A stretch of DNA of 64,000 nucleotides, from positions 62,001-126,000 of the forward strand of contig CALUMG010000003.1 of NCBI GenBank assembly GCA_944321705.1, in the 5' to 3' direction. The notes beneath the pieces were generated by a model. That model did no database searches, was not told where the DNA came from, and worked only from the letters and a program-made list of their open reading frames with translations. The position numbers were made by a program, and so were the translations under genes. This DNA is from an uncultured Muribaculaceae bacterium. GTDB lineage: Bacteria > Bacteroidota > Bacteroidia > Bacteroidales > Muribaculaceae. Of the stretch, positions 35,743 to 45,558 are shown in pieces (the stretch's first letter is position 1; each line of letters begins with the position of its first letter).

Positions 35743-38700
35743 TTGAAATTTAAGTCTTTAAATAAAGTTTTTTCGATACTTTTACAAATTATAGGTTGGC
35801 TCATCGTAGATGCCATCTTGCTGCCTGTATTGTTATATATTCCGTTCATACAGGAATTTGTAAAAGATGTTGCCGTGTCGCAGGTCTCCAAGGCTACCGG
35901 ATGGGACATAACAGTAGACAAGATTCTACTGCAATTTCCGCTTGACTTGAGCGTGCACGATGTAGCCGTAATTGAAAACAACGATACGATAATCGCCGCA
36001 GGCAATCTCACTGTGGGCGTTAAAATCGCACCACTGTTAAGTGGCGAAGTTGTTGTTAATGAAATAAGTCTCGACAATGCCAAGTATGGCATGACAAGTG
36101 CCGACTCGTCGATGGTGATGCTGGCCGACATAGGCAATTTAGGCATCAAGGATATAAGTCTCGATTTGCCTGAAAACGAAATTATCCTGAACTCGGCAAG
36201 ATTACAAAATTGCAATGTCAATTTGCTCCTCGACAATGAAAAGTCACAACCCACCCCTCCCGACACGACGACAACCGAGGGATGGAACATAATAATAGGC
36301 AAGATAGAGATTGAAAACCTTGCCTACGAAATGTCGATGATGCCGGTTATCGACAGTCTCCGTGCCACAATAGGCTCGGCCATGCTGACCGACGGAACCA
36401 TCAACACATCGACACAAAAGATAAAAGCCGGCATGCTTGCAGTCGACAAGCTCGATGGTGCATATTTCACGCCTTCGGCACAATATCTTACCGAACACCC
36501 GACAGTACCCGATTCTGTAATCATCGATGAAACGGCCTCCTTGCCATGGGAAATTAGATGCGACAGCGTAAGGCTAACAAATTCTTCCGGATTATACGCC
36601 ATGCGCGACGCGGTTCCGGCTGCCGGTCTCGACATGTCGTTCTTACAAGCGTCAGGAATAAACTTATCGATAGACGACTTTTATAATTGCGGCACAGCCA
36701 TCACCGTCCCCATCACCCGTTTCACGGCCGAAGAGCGTTCAGGGCTGAAAATCACACAAGGCATCGGCACTTTCGCTATGGACAGTGCCGGCATGGATCT
36801 TTCCAACTTCAAGATTGCGACGATATTATCGGAAATAAACATTGGCGGACACATCGACAACTCCTTCTTTGAAAATTCTCCCGATGGAAATATTTCACTC
36901 AACCTTTCTGCAAAAATAGGTCTTGATGAAGTAAGCCGCATCATGCCATCCTATTCGCAACTCATCTCCATGATTCCGCGACACTGGCCACTTGAAGCCA
37001 ATGTAAAAGTTGACGGATCGACAGCAAATGTAGGTATCAAGCAACTTTCGCTCAATTTGCCACGATATGCCACTTTGGCCGTATCGGGACATGTGACAAG
37101 CCCTATGCGTCCCGATGATTTGGGCGTGGACATGAATATTGCAGGCGACTTGAAAAACATAAATTTCATAAAGCCCTCTATCCTTGAAGCCGAGCAAGAC
37201 AGCTCCATCAACTTTCCTCCATTGAAGTTGAATGGCAACATGAAAATGCGTGGAGAGAAAATCGCAGGCGACTTGACTCTTGCACTCCCGACCGGTGATC
37301 TTGCACTCGACGCTTCTTGGCTGGGAAACACTACCGACTACGATATTTCACTCATTGCCGACTCCCTGCCATTGAATGCAGTCTTACCTTACAGCGGATT
37401 CAAGATGTTGTGTGCCAACGCAACGGTCAAAGGACATGGATTTGACATCTATTCTCCCGAAACGTCGATAGATGCCCACGTCTCTGTCGACGACTTGGAA
37501 TACGACGGTACTCGCTACCACGACATGAAAGTCAATGCCTCGCTACATGACTCAAACTTCGACCTCGGCATATATTCAGGAACCAAAGCATGCAAACTGG
37601 CTCTTAAGGCAACCGGAACGATAGCCGAAGACCTGTATGTCGTAACCATGTCGGCAGGACTGGAAAATATCGACCTCATGCAACTCGGCATGTCGGAAAC
37701 ACCCTCCAACGGCCATGCCGGAATCAACATCGACGGCAACATAGACTTGACAAGCGGCGTGTACTCGGGCTCGGCCATCATAGGCGATTTCGCATGGACA
37801 CTCGACAAGGATTATTATTACGCCGATGAGATGGCAATCGCCGTTTCATGCGACACGACACAAGTGACAGGCAGAATCTACAACGGGGACATGGTAGTAA
37901 CCTTCGATGCCCCGTGCAATATCGACACCCTCATCTCCCGATTCTCGGAAAGCGGCAACATCATCACAGCGCAAATCGACAAGAAAGTTATCGATGCCGA
38001 TACATTGCGGAATGTGCTTCCTCCGTTCGATCTCGACATAAAAATAGGAAAACGGAACATTGCAGCCCAGTTCATCGAAAATTCCGGCATGACATTCGAT
38101 GACATGGCTTTCTGCATTAAGAAAGACTCGACTTTCAGAATGACCGGGAACATCGATAAAGCCGCAGTGAGGGGCATTACAATCGACACAATCAACATGT
38201 ATGCAACCGAACGAAACCGACGCATAAATTACATGATACATGCCGCAAACCGTAATTTCAACAGAGCCCCGGGCGATATTGCTTCAGTCAACTTGCTTGG
38301 ACTTGCTGCCGGCAATCGCATGACATTCTTGCTTCAACAAAAAAACTTCAAAGACAGCGTCGGAATGCAACTCGGTCTTGATGCCACGATGGACACTTCC
38401 AATGTAGTGCTGAAGCTTTTCCCCGAAAATCCAATCATAGGCTATAAGAAATGGACAGTCAACAAAGATAACCTTGTGGCATTCAACTACCATAACAAGC
38501 ATTTCGATGCCAACTTGCAACTTCGCCATGATTCCAGTCTCGTGTCGTTGACCACTCAACACGACGAAAAAATGTTGCGCACCGACAGCAATTCGGTTCA
38601 AGAAGAAATCGTGCTTGACATCTCCAATGTGGAAATCGGCGAATGGATTACATTCTCTCCTTTCGCTCCTCCCATTAAAGGCCAACTCGGCGCACAGTTG

Positions 38701-40593
38701 AAAGTAAAATACAACGGCGACAACATTTGGGGCAACGGCACGTTCTCTCTCGATGATTTCAGTTTCGACAAAAAACGCGTAGGAGATTTTACCCTAAAAA
38801 CCCTCTTGGAGCTCGACCCGACTACCGGCGGAACTAAATTAATGGCCAATCTTTCGGTTGATGAGCAAAGGGTCATGAGACTGTATGGTGCACTTAACGA
38901 CTCGACATCTCAAAGTCCCTACAACTTATGGCTTGAATTAGACAAATTCCCATTGAAGACAGCCAATCCGTTCATGCCTCCAGGCATGTTGTCGACATAT
39001 GGATACCTAAATGGCAAAATGACGGTAACTCAAATTGATGAACAACTCACTCTCAATGGATTCTTGCAGTGCGATTCCACATACATGAGTGTCCCCATGT
39101 TCAGCACCAACATAAATTTGCCAAACACACAGATTCCTGTAAAGTCAAGCGTCATCACATTTAATGACTATCGCATAAAAATGCTCAACGAGAATCCATT
39201 GATAATAAATGGCACAGTCGATTTGACCGACTTGGCCGACGCCGGCATCGACATGAGCATCAACGGGCGCAACGTGCAATTTGTCAACAGCAAGCAAACG
39301 AAAAAAGCCGAATTGTTCGGCCGAGGTTATGCAAACATCGATGCTTCAATGAAAGGCTCGATGAACAATCTGTCGCTCGACGCAACCGTTTCCATCCTTG
39401 CAGGCACAAACATAACTTATGTGATGCAAACCGATGTCAACACACTTGCATCTCAACAAAAAAACGATGCAATGGTGACTTTCGTGCAATTTAACGACTC
39501 GACTACCTATGTAAAAACCGATTCGACAGAAACTGCCATGCAAAGCAACATGGACCTGACTGCACGACTCAACATTCAACAAGGCTCGAAAATCAACGTT
39601 TTCTTGTCAAGCAACGGCAACGACAGAGCTGAAATAGAAGGCAGCGGCACGCTCTCTTTCGCGCTCAACCAGCTTGGCGACATGTCGTTGACAGGAAAAT
39701 ACACTATCGACAACGGATTTGTCAGATACAGCCCGCCGCTCATTTCGCAATTGCTGTTCAACATTTCAAGTGGCAGCTTCATTCAATTCAACGGCGACAT
39801 GATGAATCCGGTCTTGAACTTGAACGCAGTCCAGACAATAAAGACAAATGTCACTCAATCGGGTCAAGACTCTCGTCTTGTGGACTTCCTCGTGTCGTTG
39901 TCGGTAACCAACACGCTTGAAAACATGAATGTGAATTTCGACTTGTCGACCACAAGCGATGTGACAGTGCAAAACGAATTGCAATCAATGTCGGAAACAC
40001 AACGTTCCAACCAAGCCATGAACATGCTGCTATATAACACCTACACGGGGCCGAGCACATCGGCTTCAAGCGACCTTACAGGAAATCCTCTGTATTCATT
40101 CCTGCAATCCAAGCTCAATTCTTGGGCCGCAAGCACGATAAAAGGCGTTGACTTGTCTTTCGGAATTGACCAATACGACCAAACTGTCAATGGAGTGACA
40201 TCTTCGACAATGCGCTACAGCTATCAAGTGTCAAAGACGCTGTTTAACGACCGTTTCAAGATTGTTGTGGGTGGAAATTACAGCCCCGATGTGACCGCCG
40301 AAGATGAAATCGCGCAAAACCTGTTCAATGACGTGTCTCTCGAATACATGCTCACAAAAAACGGCAGCATGTACCTGCGATTGTTCAATCACACAGGATT
40401 TGAAAGCATCCTTGAGGGTGAAGTGACACAAACAGGCATCGGATTTGTATTCAGGCGCAAGCTTTCCTCTTTAAGAAACATTTTCCGTTTCAAGTGGCCC
40501 GGACGCGACGACGAGGAGCAAGACACATCCGTAATTGTTCCGCGACAAGCCATATTGCAAGAAAAAGATTCAATCAACACCGACATGAAATGA
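35743..40593 (+). CDS. tamB: TamB-family translocation and assembly module protein
   Basis: A 1616-residue AsmA/TamB-like protein bridging inner and outer membranes, in other bacteria involved in outer-membrane protein assembly and phospholipid transport. One N-terminal membrane helix (about 8-32, ILLQIIGWLIVDAILLPVLL) and then a very long run of short amphipathic strands, as in the beta-taco fold. The C-terminal TamB domain (about 1180-1590) contains KYTIDNGFVRYSPPLIS and SGSFIQFNGDMMNPVLNLNA. The only in-frame conventional start is a TTG at 35743; a TAG stop lies 33 bases before it and no ATG occurs near, so an unusual start codon seems real. It overlaps tamL by four bases (ATGA). Confidence 0.93.
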   Translation: MKFKSLNKVFSILLQIIGWLIVDAILLPVLLYIPFIQEFVKDVAVSQVSKATGWDITVDKILLQFPLDLSVHDVAVIENNDTIIAAGNLTVGVKIAPLLSGEVVVNEISLDNAKYGMTSADSSMVMLADIGNLGIKDISLDLPENEIILNSARLQNCNVNLLLDNEKSQPTPPDTTTTEGWNIIIGKIEIENLAYEMSMMPVIDSLRATIGSAMLTDGTINTSTQKIKAGMLAVDKLDGAYFTPSAQYLTEHPTVPDSVIIDETASLPWEIRCDSVRLTNSSGLYAMRDAVPAAGLDMSFLQASGINLSIDDFYNCGTAITVPITRFTAEERSGLKITQGIGTFAMDSAGMDLSNFKIATILSEINIGGHIDNSFFENSPDGNISLNLSAKIGLDEVSRIMPSYSQLISMIPRHWPLEANVKVDGSTANVGIKQLSLNLPRYATLAVSGHVTSPMRPDDLGVDMNIAGDLKNINFIKPSILEAEQDSSINFPPLKLNGNMKMRGEKIAGDLTLALPTGDLALDASWLGNTTDYDISLIADSLPLNAVLPYSGFKMLCANATVKGHGFDIYSPETSIDAHVSVDDLEYDGTRYHDMKVNASLHDSNFDLGIYSGTKACKLALKATGTIAEDLYVVTMSAGLENIDLMQLGMSETPSNGHAGINIDGNIDLTSGVYSGSAIIGDFAWTLDKDYYYADEMAIAVSCDTTQVTGRIYNGDMVVTFDAPCNIDTLISRFSESGNIITAQIDKKVIDADTLRNVLPPFDLDIKIGKRNIAAQFIENSGMTFDDMAFCIKKDSTFRMTGNIDKAAVRGITIDTINMYATERNRRINYMIHAANRNFNRAPGDIASVNLLGLAAGNRMTFLLQQKNFKDSVGMQLGLDATMDTSNVVLKLFPENPIIGYKKWTVNKDNLVAFNYHNKHFDANLQLRHDSSLVSLTTQHDEKMLRTDSNSVQEEIVLDISNVEIGEWITFSPFAPPIKGQLGAQLKVKYNGDNIWGNGTFSLDDFSFDKKRVGDFTLKTLLELDPTTGGTKLMANLSVDEQRVMRLYGALNDSTSQSPYNLWLELDKFPLKTANPFMPPGMLSTYGYLNGKMTVTQIDEQLTLNGFLQCDSTYMSVPMFSTNINLPNTQIPVKSSVITFNDYRIKMLNENPLIINGTVDLTDLADAGIDMSINGRNVQFVNSKQTKKAELFGRGYANIDASMKGSMNNLSLDATVSILAGTNITYVMQTDVNTLASQQKNDAMVTFVQFNDSTTYVKTDSTETAMQSNMDLTARLNIQQGSKINVFLSSNGNDRAEIEGSGTLSFALNQLGDMSLTGKYTIDNGFVRYSPPLISQLLFNISSGSFIQFNGDMMNPVLNLNAVQTIKTNVTQSGQDSRLVDFLVSLSVTNTLENMNVNFDLSTTSDVTVQNELQSMSETQRSNQAMNMLLYNTYTGPSTSASSDLTGNPLYSFLQSKLNSWAASTIKGVDLSFGIDQYDQTVNGVTSSTMRYSYQVSKTLFNDRFKIVVGGNYSPDVTAEDEIAQNLFNDVSLEYMLTKNGSMYLRLFNHTGFESILEGEVTQTGIGFVFRRKLSSLRNIFRFKWPGRDDEEQDTSVIVPRQAILQEKDSINTDMK

Positions 40594-42896
40594 AATTACG
40601 CATTTACGACATATTGGCATTAATGGTTTCCGCGACAATTGCCATTGCTGCGGCAGGATGCTCCACGACAAGCAGGCTCGAAGATGGAGAAGTGCTGTAC
40701 ACGGGCGTAAAGAAAATAACCTACAATGAACCTGAAGGTGAAGAAGTGATAGAAAGCGTGGAAGACCAGATTTTCTCGACAATCAACGTAAAGCCCAACA
40801 ACAGCCTGTACTCTCCCTACGTCAGGCATCCGTTCCCTTTGGGGCTATGGGTTTACAACCATTGGGACAACACTGCCGAATCGGGATTCAAACATTGGAT
40901 ATACGAGAAACTTGTGGCTCAACCTGTGCTCATTTCCGACGTAAAGCCCGATTTGCGAATAGAAATGATTAATTCCACTCTTGAAAACAACGGCTACTTC
41001 GGCTCTAAGGCTTCCTACGAACTGCAATATGACAAGGATAACCCCAAGAAGGCCCGTATTAATTACACTATCAATTTAACTACGCCACGGACATTAGGAC
41101 AAATATTTTATACCGGAGGAAAATCATCGATAGAACAATTCATCGACTCGCTGGCACGCAAAGACAACTACTTGCAAATAGGGCAACGATATTGCACCGA
41201 CTCGCTCGAAGCTGTGAGAATTGAAATAACAAACAGGCTGCGAAACAGAGGCTATTACTATTTCCGCCCCGATTATATCGAATACATGGCCGACAGCACG
41301 ATGATTCCTGGACAAGTGGCTATAAAAATAGGTCTTGCCAGCAATATTCCGCCGGCTGCAAAAGTAAAATACTACATTCGCAACGTGGAAACCACTGTAA
41401 AGGACTTCCATCTGCATGGAGTTCCCGACACTATTGCGACACGCAACGGCTTAGTCATAAAATACATGCCACTAAAACTGCAAAACGGACTTATTCCGTC
41501 ATGCCTTATGCTGCGCAAAGGACGCATCTTCTCGGTACGCAACATGGACCGCACGCAAGACAACTTGTCGAGGCTCGGCATTTTCAGTTCCGTCTCCATC
41601 AACACTCCGCCTGTCGATTCCATAAAAGGTGATTCAATCGACGTGAAGATCGAATGCATACTCGACATGCCGCTCGAAGCAAAATTTGAAATTCAGGCAG
41701 CTTCAAAATCAAATAGCTACATCGGGCCGGCTGCCGTGTTCGGATTGACTCACAAAAACGTATTCGGCGGAGGGGAACAGCTCACAAGCCAGCTCAATGG
41801 CTCTTACGAATGGCAAACAGGACGCAATGCAGGGAATAAACTCAACAGCTACGAAGTGGGTCTTGATTTCACTTTGGCATTTCCCCGACTCATCGCTCCG
41901 CGTTTCATCGACCGTAGCCGGCGTTACATAAACTGGACAAAAGTCAACTTGTCGGCCGACTTGCTCAACCGTCCGCACTACTTCAAAATGGTGCAATTCT
42001 CCACAGGATTTGAATGGGAATGGCATGCCAATCGCAATTCATCCAGCAATTTCACCCCGTTCAAGCTTTCCTACACCAAGTTGTTGAGCCACACCGAAGC
42101 TTTCGATTCCATTATCTCTCAGAACAAGGCGGTGGAAAACAGCTTCAGCGACCAGTTCATCCCCATGATGAGCTACACTTATACCTACGACCGCACAATC
42201 AACGGCAACAACAAGATAAACCTCACTTTCACCGTATCCGAAGCCGGAAACATATTTTCGGGAATATGGCATCTTGCAGGTGCACGCGGTGGAGAAGGGT
42301 CAAAAGAATTGTTTGGAACGCCATTCTCACAATTTGTCAAAGCTCAGGCTCAAGCTATATATTCTCACCAATTCTACCCCGGGCATTGGCTCGTGACTCG
42401 AGCTTTTATCGGAGCTGAACACGCATACGGCAACTCTTTCGAGGTTCCGTATGCCGAGCAATTTTATATTGGCGGAGCTAATTCCATTCGGGCATTTGCC
42501 GTCCGTTCAATAGGACCGGGAAGCTATCATTCCGATGGAACGGCCAACGGCTTCTACGACCAAACAGGTACATTCAAACTCGAACTCAATGCCGAATACC
42601 GGTTCCCCTTGTTGGGCTACCTGCGAGGTGCCATATTCCTCGACATGGGCAACGTGTGGCTCTTGCAAGAGGACAAGCAGAGACCGGGAGCACAGCTCAC
42701 AGCAGCCAATTTCCTCGATGACATCGCTGTAGGCACAGGGCTGGGACTTCGCTTCGACATGGACGTGCTGGTGCTGAGAGCCGACTTGGGAATAGGAATA
42801 CATGCGCCTTACGACACCGGCAAAACAGGTTATTACAACATGACTTCGTTTAAAGACAGCCTCACTTTCCACTTGGCAATTGGCTATCCGTTCTAA
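40590..42896 (+). CDS. tamL: TamL, BamA-superfamily outer-membrane lipoprotein
   Basis: A 768-residue Omp85-family protein, the outer-membrane partner of TamB in Bacteroidota. The signal peptide ends in IAAAGCSTTSRLEDGE, a lipobox, which distinguishes TamL from TamA. POTRA-like domains span about 30-360, followed by the 16-strand barrel (bacterial surface antigen domain), with the lid-loop style motif FYIGGANSIRAFAVRSIGPG (VRGF-equivalent IRAF) and C-terminal FHLAIGYPF ending in Phe. The start was chosen at the ATG that overlaps the TamB stop; the frame extends upstream inside tamB without sense. Confidence 0.94.
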   Translation: MKLRIYDILALMVSATIAIAAAGCSTTSRLEDGEVLYTGVKKITYNEPEGEEVIESVEDQIFSTINVKPNNSLYSPYVRHPFPLGLWVYNHWDNTAESGFKHWIYEKLVAQPVLISDVKPDLRIEMINSTLENNGYFGSKASYELQYDKDNPKKARINYTINLTTPRTLGQIFYTGGKSSIEQFIDSLARKDNYLQIGQRYCTDSLEAVRIEITNRLRNRGYYYFRPDYIEYMADSTMIPGQVAIKIGLASNIPPAAKVKYYIRNVETTVKDFHLHGVPDTIATRNGLVIKYMPLKLQNGLIPSCLMLRKGRIFSVRNMDRTQDNLSRLGIFSSVSINTPPVDSIKGDSIDVKIECILDMPLEAKFEIQAASKSNSYIGPAAVFGLTHKNVFGGGEQLTSQLNGSYEWQTGRNAGNKLNSYEVGLDFTLAFPRLIAPRFIDRSRRYINWTKVNLSADLLNRPHYFKMVQFSTGFEWEWHANRNSSSNFTPFKLSYTKLLSHTEAFDSIISQNKAVENSFSDQFIPMMSYTYTYDRTINGNNKINLTFTVSEAGNIFSGIWHLAGARGGEGSKELFGTPFSQFVKAQAQAIYSHQFYPGHWLVTRAFIGAEHAYGNSFEVPYAEQFYIGGANSIRAFAVRSIGPGSYHSDGTANGFYDQTGTFKLELNAEYRFPLLGYLRGAIFLDMGNVWLLQEDKQRPGAQLTAANFLDDIAVGTGLGLRFDMDVLVLRADLGIGIHAPYDTGKTGYYNMTSFKDSLTFHLAIGYPF

Positions 42897-42956
42897 AAAT
42901 GCAATAATGGTTATTCTAAATACACAATTTTTACAACTATTAATTTTTAATCATTT

Positions 42957-45473
42957 ATGAACAAAAAATTCTTTACGACTCTGCTGATGGCCGTTGCCGG
43001 CACTATGGCAATGTCGGCCTCAGTGGTCATCGATGAGAAAACCTACGATGTGGATACGATATCCTATCGTAGCGTAGGTCCGGGAATAACATACGGCCAA
43101 TACAGGCTTGATGAATTTCCTCTCAATGTTTACATCCTTCACATGGACCTGAACAACCAATACAACCGTGTGGAAACCACTCAGGCCAACAATCTGCTCG
43201 GCACTCAAGAACGGCTCGTAGACGCATATAACAGGCATAAGAATGAGGGTAAGAAACCTATTGCGGCTTGTAATGGCAACTTCTGGGTCGTGTCGGGGCA
43301 TGGAGAACCTTGGATTAGTTTCATGCTCGGGACTCCGTTCGGTGGCGTGGTGTACAACGATACTGTGCTCGTAAATACAAACACGACAACCGACTTGTGG
43401 AACGGTGGACCGCAAAGAACGGGAAGTGCGGCAATCGACAAAGACAAATTGCTGTATTTGGGACGAAAACTTTGGAGCGGAACCGTGACTAATCCACGAT
43501 TTGACGCTCCGGTCCAATTGTCTCAAATCAACAAGCGATGCCTTGACAACGAAGTAGCAATATTTACAAAACACTATGGACGCGACCGCTCAATAAACAG
43601 TTCGGCCGGAAGCCACTTTGTATTCATGAACCTGAAAGATGGCAGCGACTGGGGTGTGAATTCCGACATGACTTTCATCGTGCAAGAAGTGAAACTTGAT
43701 GAGCAAAATACGCAAATCCTCGGAAACGACTATGACTTGTGCCTCACATGCCTCGGAGATGCCAACAAGACTCAGATTGCCAAGTTGCAACCGGGAGATG
43801 AAGTGGTCATAAACCAAGGATGGGAAATCCTCGACGACACACCGGCCAAACCGCTCATCGAGAACTTGGTAGAAGGTAATGCCGTGGTGATGCTCAACGG
43901 GGAATTGACCGAACGCAATTACGATGAAACCTACAATTCACAAGTGTATTCACGTTGCGCTTATGGAGCAAGTGCCGACCGCAAGCACTTGTACATGATA
44001 GTGATTGACAAGTCGACAAATGAAATCGGCGTGTCGGCAGGCTGCTCGACATCTCAAATGTGTCAAATCCTGAAAGGCATTTATCCCGAGGTGTGGAACG
44101 TAGTAAACTTTGACGCAGGTGGCTCGGCTCAAATGCTCGTGGATGGAGAAGTCGTGAACAAGACCACCGAATCCTATCCGCGCGCTGTAGCTACCGGATG
44201 GATGCTCTATTCCACAGCTCCGGGCAATGATACTCAAATAGCAAGTATCGCATTCGACATGCCACACATTAAAGTTCCGACGATGACATCTTTCAAGCCG
44301 CGCATCCTCGGATACAACCAATATGGTGAACTCATCGACGAAGACCTTCAAGGTGTCACTCTGTCGTGCGACGACAACGTGGGAAGCACCGATGGTGACA
44401 GGTTCATAGCAGGAACAACTCCGGCTATTGGAGTGCTCACCGCCGAATACAACGGTGCAACAGTATCGACGGCTGTAACAACGGTAAATGCCGGTATGAA
44501 TATTCGCATAAAGCCTGAAATCCTAATCGATGGCACTCGCGAATATCCTGTTGAAGTGTCAACTACTATTAATCGAGAAACGTTCCATTATGACTCGTCA
44601 TATCTCGAATGGACCAACTCCGATGAAACGGTGGCAAGCCTGCAAAACGGGATTTTGAAAGGTCTTGACAACGGAATCACCGAAATATCTTGCCAAGCCG
44701 GTGAATACTCCGACAACACTTCCGTCAGAGTGGAGATTGTCGAGCAACCGCGCATCGACTTGGAATGGACTGGATGGGAACTGCAAGGCAGCAGCGGGGC
44801 AAAAAATATGTCCCTTTCGGAAGACGGTGTCTTGTCGGTTGATTACTCCGGTGGCCGTGGTCCGTACATCTCAATGTCAAAAGATGCTCGTTTCTACAGC
44901 CTCCCCGACCGCATTTTCCTCGAATTCACATCTACGATTCCTTTCAGCAACATCCGCGTGAATTTCCGAAGCAATGACATGGGTAACACCAACTACGTCA
45001 CATTCGACAACGACGGTGCTGGATATGAAGCGGCCACTCGCTACAAGATAGAATTGCCAATCGACCTTCTTGGCGACCCGTCCGACTTGATTATTTACCC
45101 TATTCACTTGAACGAAATAAGGTTCACTCCTCGTTCAAGTGGATACACCTCTGGCGCCAACACTGTTACATTCCATGGATTATATGCCGAATACGACAAT
45201 TATAGCAGCGTTTCTGCAATCGACGCGACAGGTTCTTTCGCAGTCTATCCCAACCCTGTCGGCAACGATGGCAGTTTCTCTGTTTATACGGGGATGGAAG
45301 GCAAGGCGACAATAAAAATATATAATCAGGCCGGTATGCTCGTGTTTGCGACCGAAACCAACATGCAAAACGGCTCAGCCATGATAAGTGGAACAGGCTT
45401 GCAACCCGGGTTATACTTGATTCAAGTTGCTCAAGGCGACAGCAACATGATATCAAAGATTATATTCAAGTAA
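42957..45473 (+). CDS. T9SS-secreted phosphodiester glycosidase-like protein (NAGPA domain), copy 1
   Basis: An 838-residue secreted protein with a signal peptide (1-20). A NAGPA/phosphodiester glycosidase-type domain covers about 60-420: AACNGNFWVVSGHGEPW and the signature region VVNFDAGGSAQMLVDG (Asn384-Ser390), followed by YPRAVATGWMLYS. Compared with the tandem pair, NLDGGGS is changed to NFDAGGS. A bacterial Ig-like group 2 domain follows (about 530-600, DETVASLQNGILKGLDNG), then a jelly-roll-like stretch and a classic T9SS type A tail (about 755-838, FAVYPNPVGNDG to LYLIQVAQGDSN). It would be sorted to the cell surface by PorU. It lies 60 bases after tamL and ends in a perfect bidirectional terminator. 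Confidence 0.88.
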   Translation: MNKKFFTTLLMAVAGTMAMSASVVIDEKTYDVDTISYRSVGPGITYGQYRLDEFPLNVYILHMDLNNQYNRVETTQANNLLGTQERLVDAYNRHKNEGKKPIAACNGNFWVVSGHGEPWISFMLGTPFGGVVYNDTVLVNTNTTTDLWNGGPQRTGSAAIDKDKLLYLGRKLWSGTVTNPRFDAPVQLSQINKRCLDNEVAIFTKHYGRDRSINSSAGSHFVFMNLKDGSDWGVNSDMTFIVQEVKLDEQNTQILGNDYDLCLTCLGDANKTQIAKLQPGDEVVINQGWEILDDTPAKPLIENLVEGNAVVMLNGELTERNYDETYNSQVYSRCAYGASADRKHLYMIVIDKSTNEIGVSAGCSTSQMCQILKGIYPEVWNVVNFDAGGSAQMLVDGEVVNKTTESYPRAVATGWMLYSTAPGNDTQIASIAFDMPHIKVPTMTSFKPRILGYNQYGELIDEDLQGVTLSCDDNVGSTDGDRFIAGTTPAIGVLTAEYNGATVSTAVTTVNAGMNIRIKPEILIDGTREYPVEVSTTINRETFHYDSSYLEWTNSDETVASLQNGILKGLDNGITEISCQAGEYSDNTSVRVEIVEQPRIDLEWTGWELQGSSGAKNMSLSEDGVLSVDYSGGRGPYISMSKDARFYSLPDRIFLEFTSTIPFSNIRVNFRSNDMGNTNYVTFDNDGAGYEAATRYKIELPIDLLGDPSDLIIYPIHLNEIRFTPRSSGYTSGANTVTFHGLYAEYDNYSSVSAIDATGSFAVYPNPVGNDGSFSVYTGMEGKATIKIYNQAGMLVFATETNMQNGSAMISGTGLQPGLYLIQVAQGDSNMISKIIFK

Positions 45474-45491
45474 CCGACTTGATTCGTACAT

Positions 45492-45539
45492 AAAAAAACA
45501 TGACGCGCTTCAGCCTTTGAAAGCGCGTCATGTTTTTTT
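45492..45539. terminator. Perfect bidirectional terminator
   Basis: A 19-base-pair perfect inverted repeat (45492-45510 and 45521-45539) with a GC-rich core ATGACGCGCTT, flanked by seven A residues on one side and seven T residues on the other. It serves the convergent genes at 42957 (plus) and 45559 (minus). Confidence 0.93.
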
Positions 45540-45558
45540 GTTCAATTTTCGATTGTGG

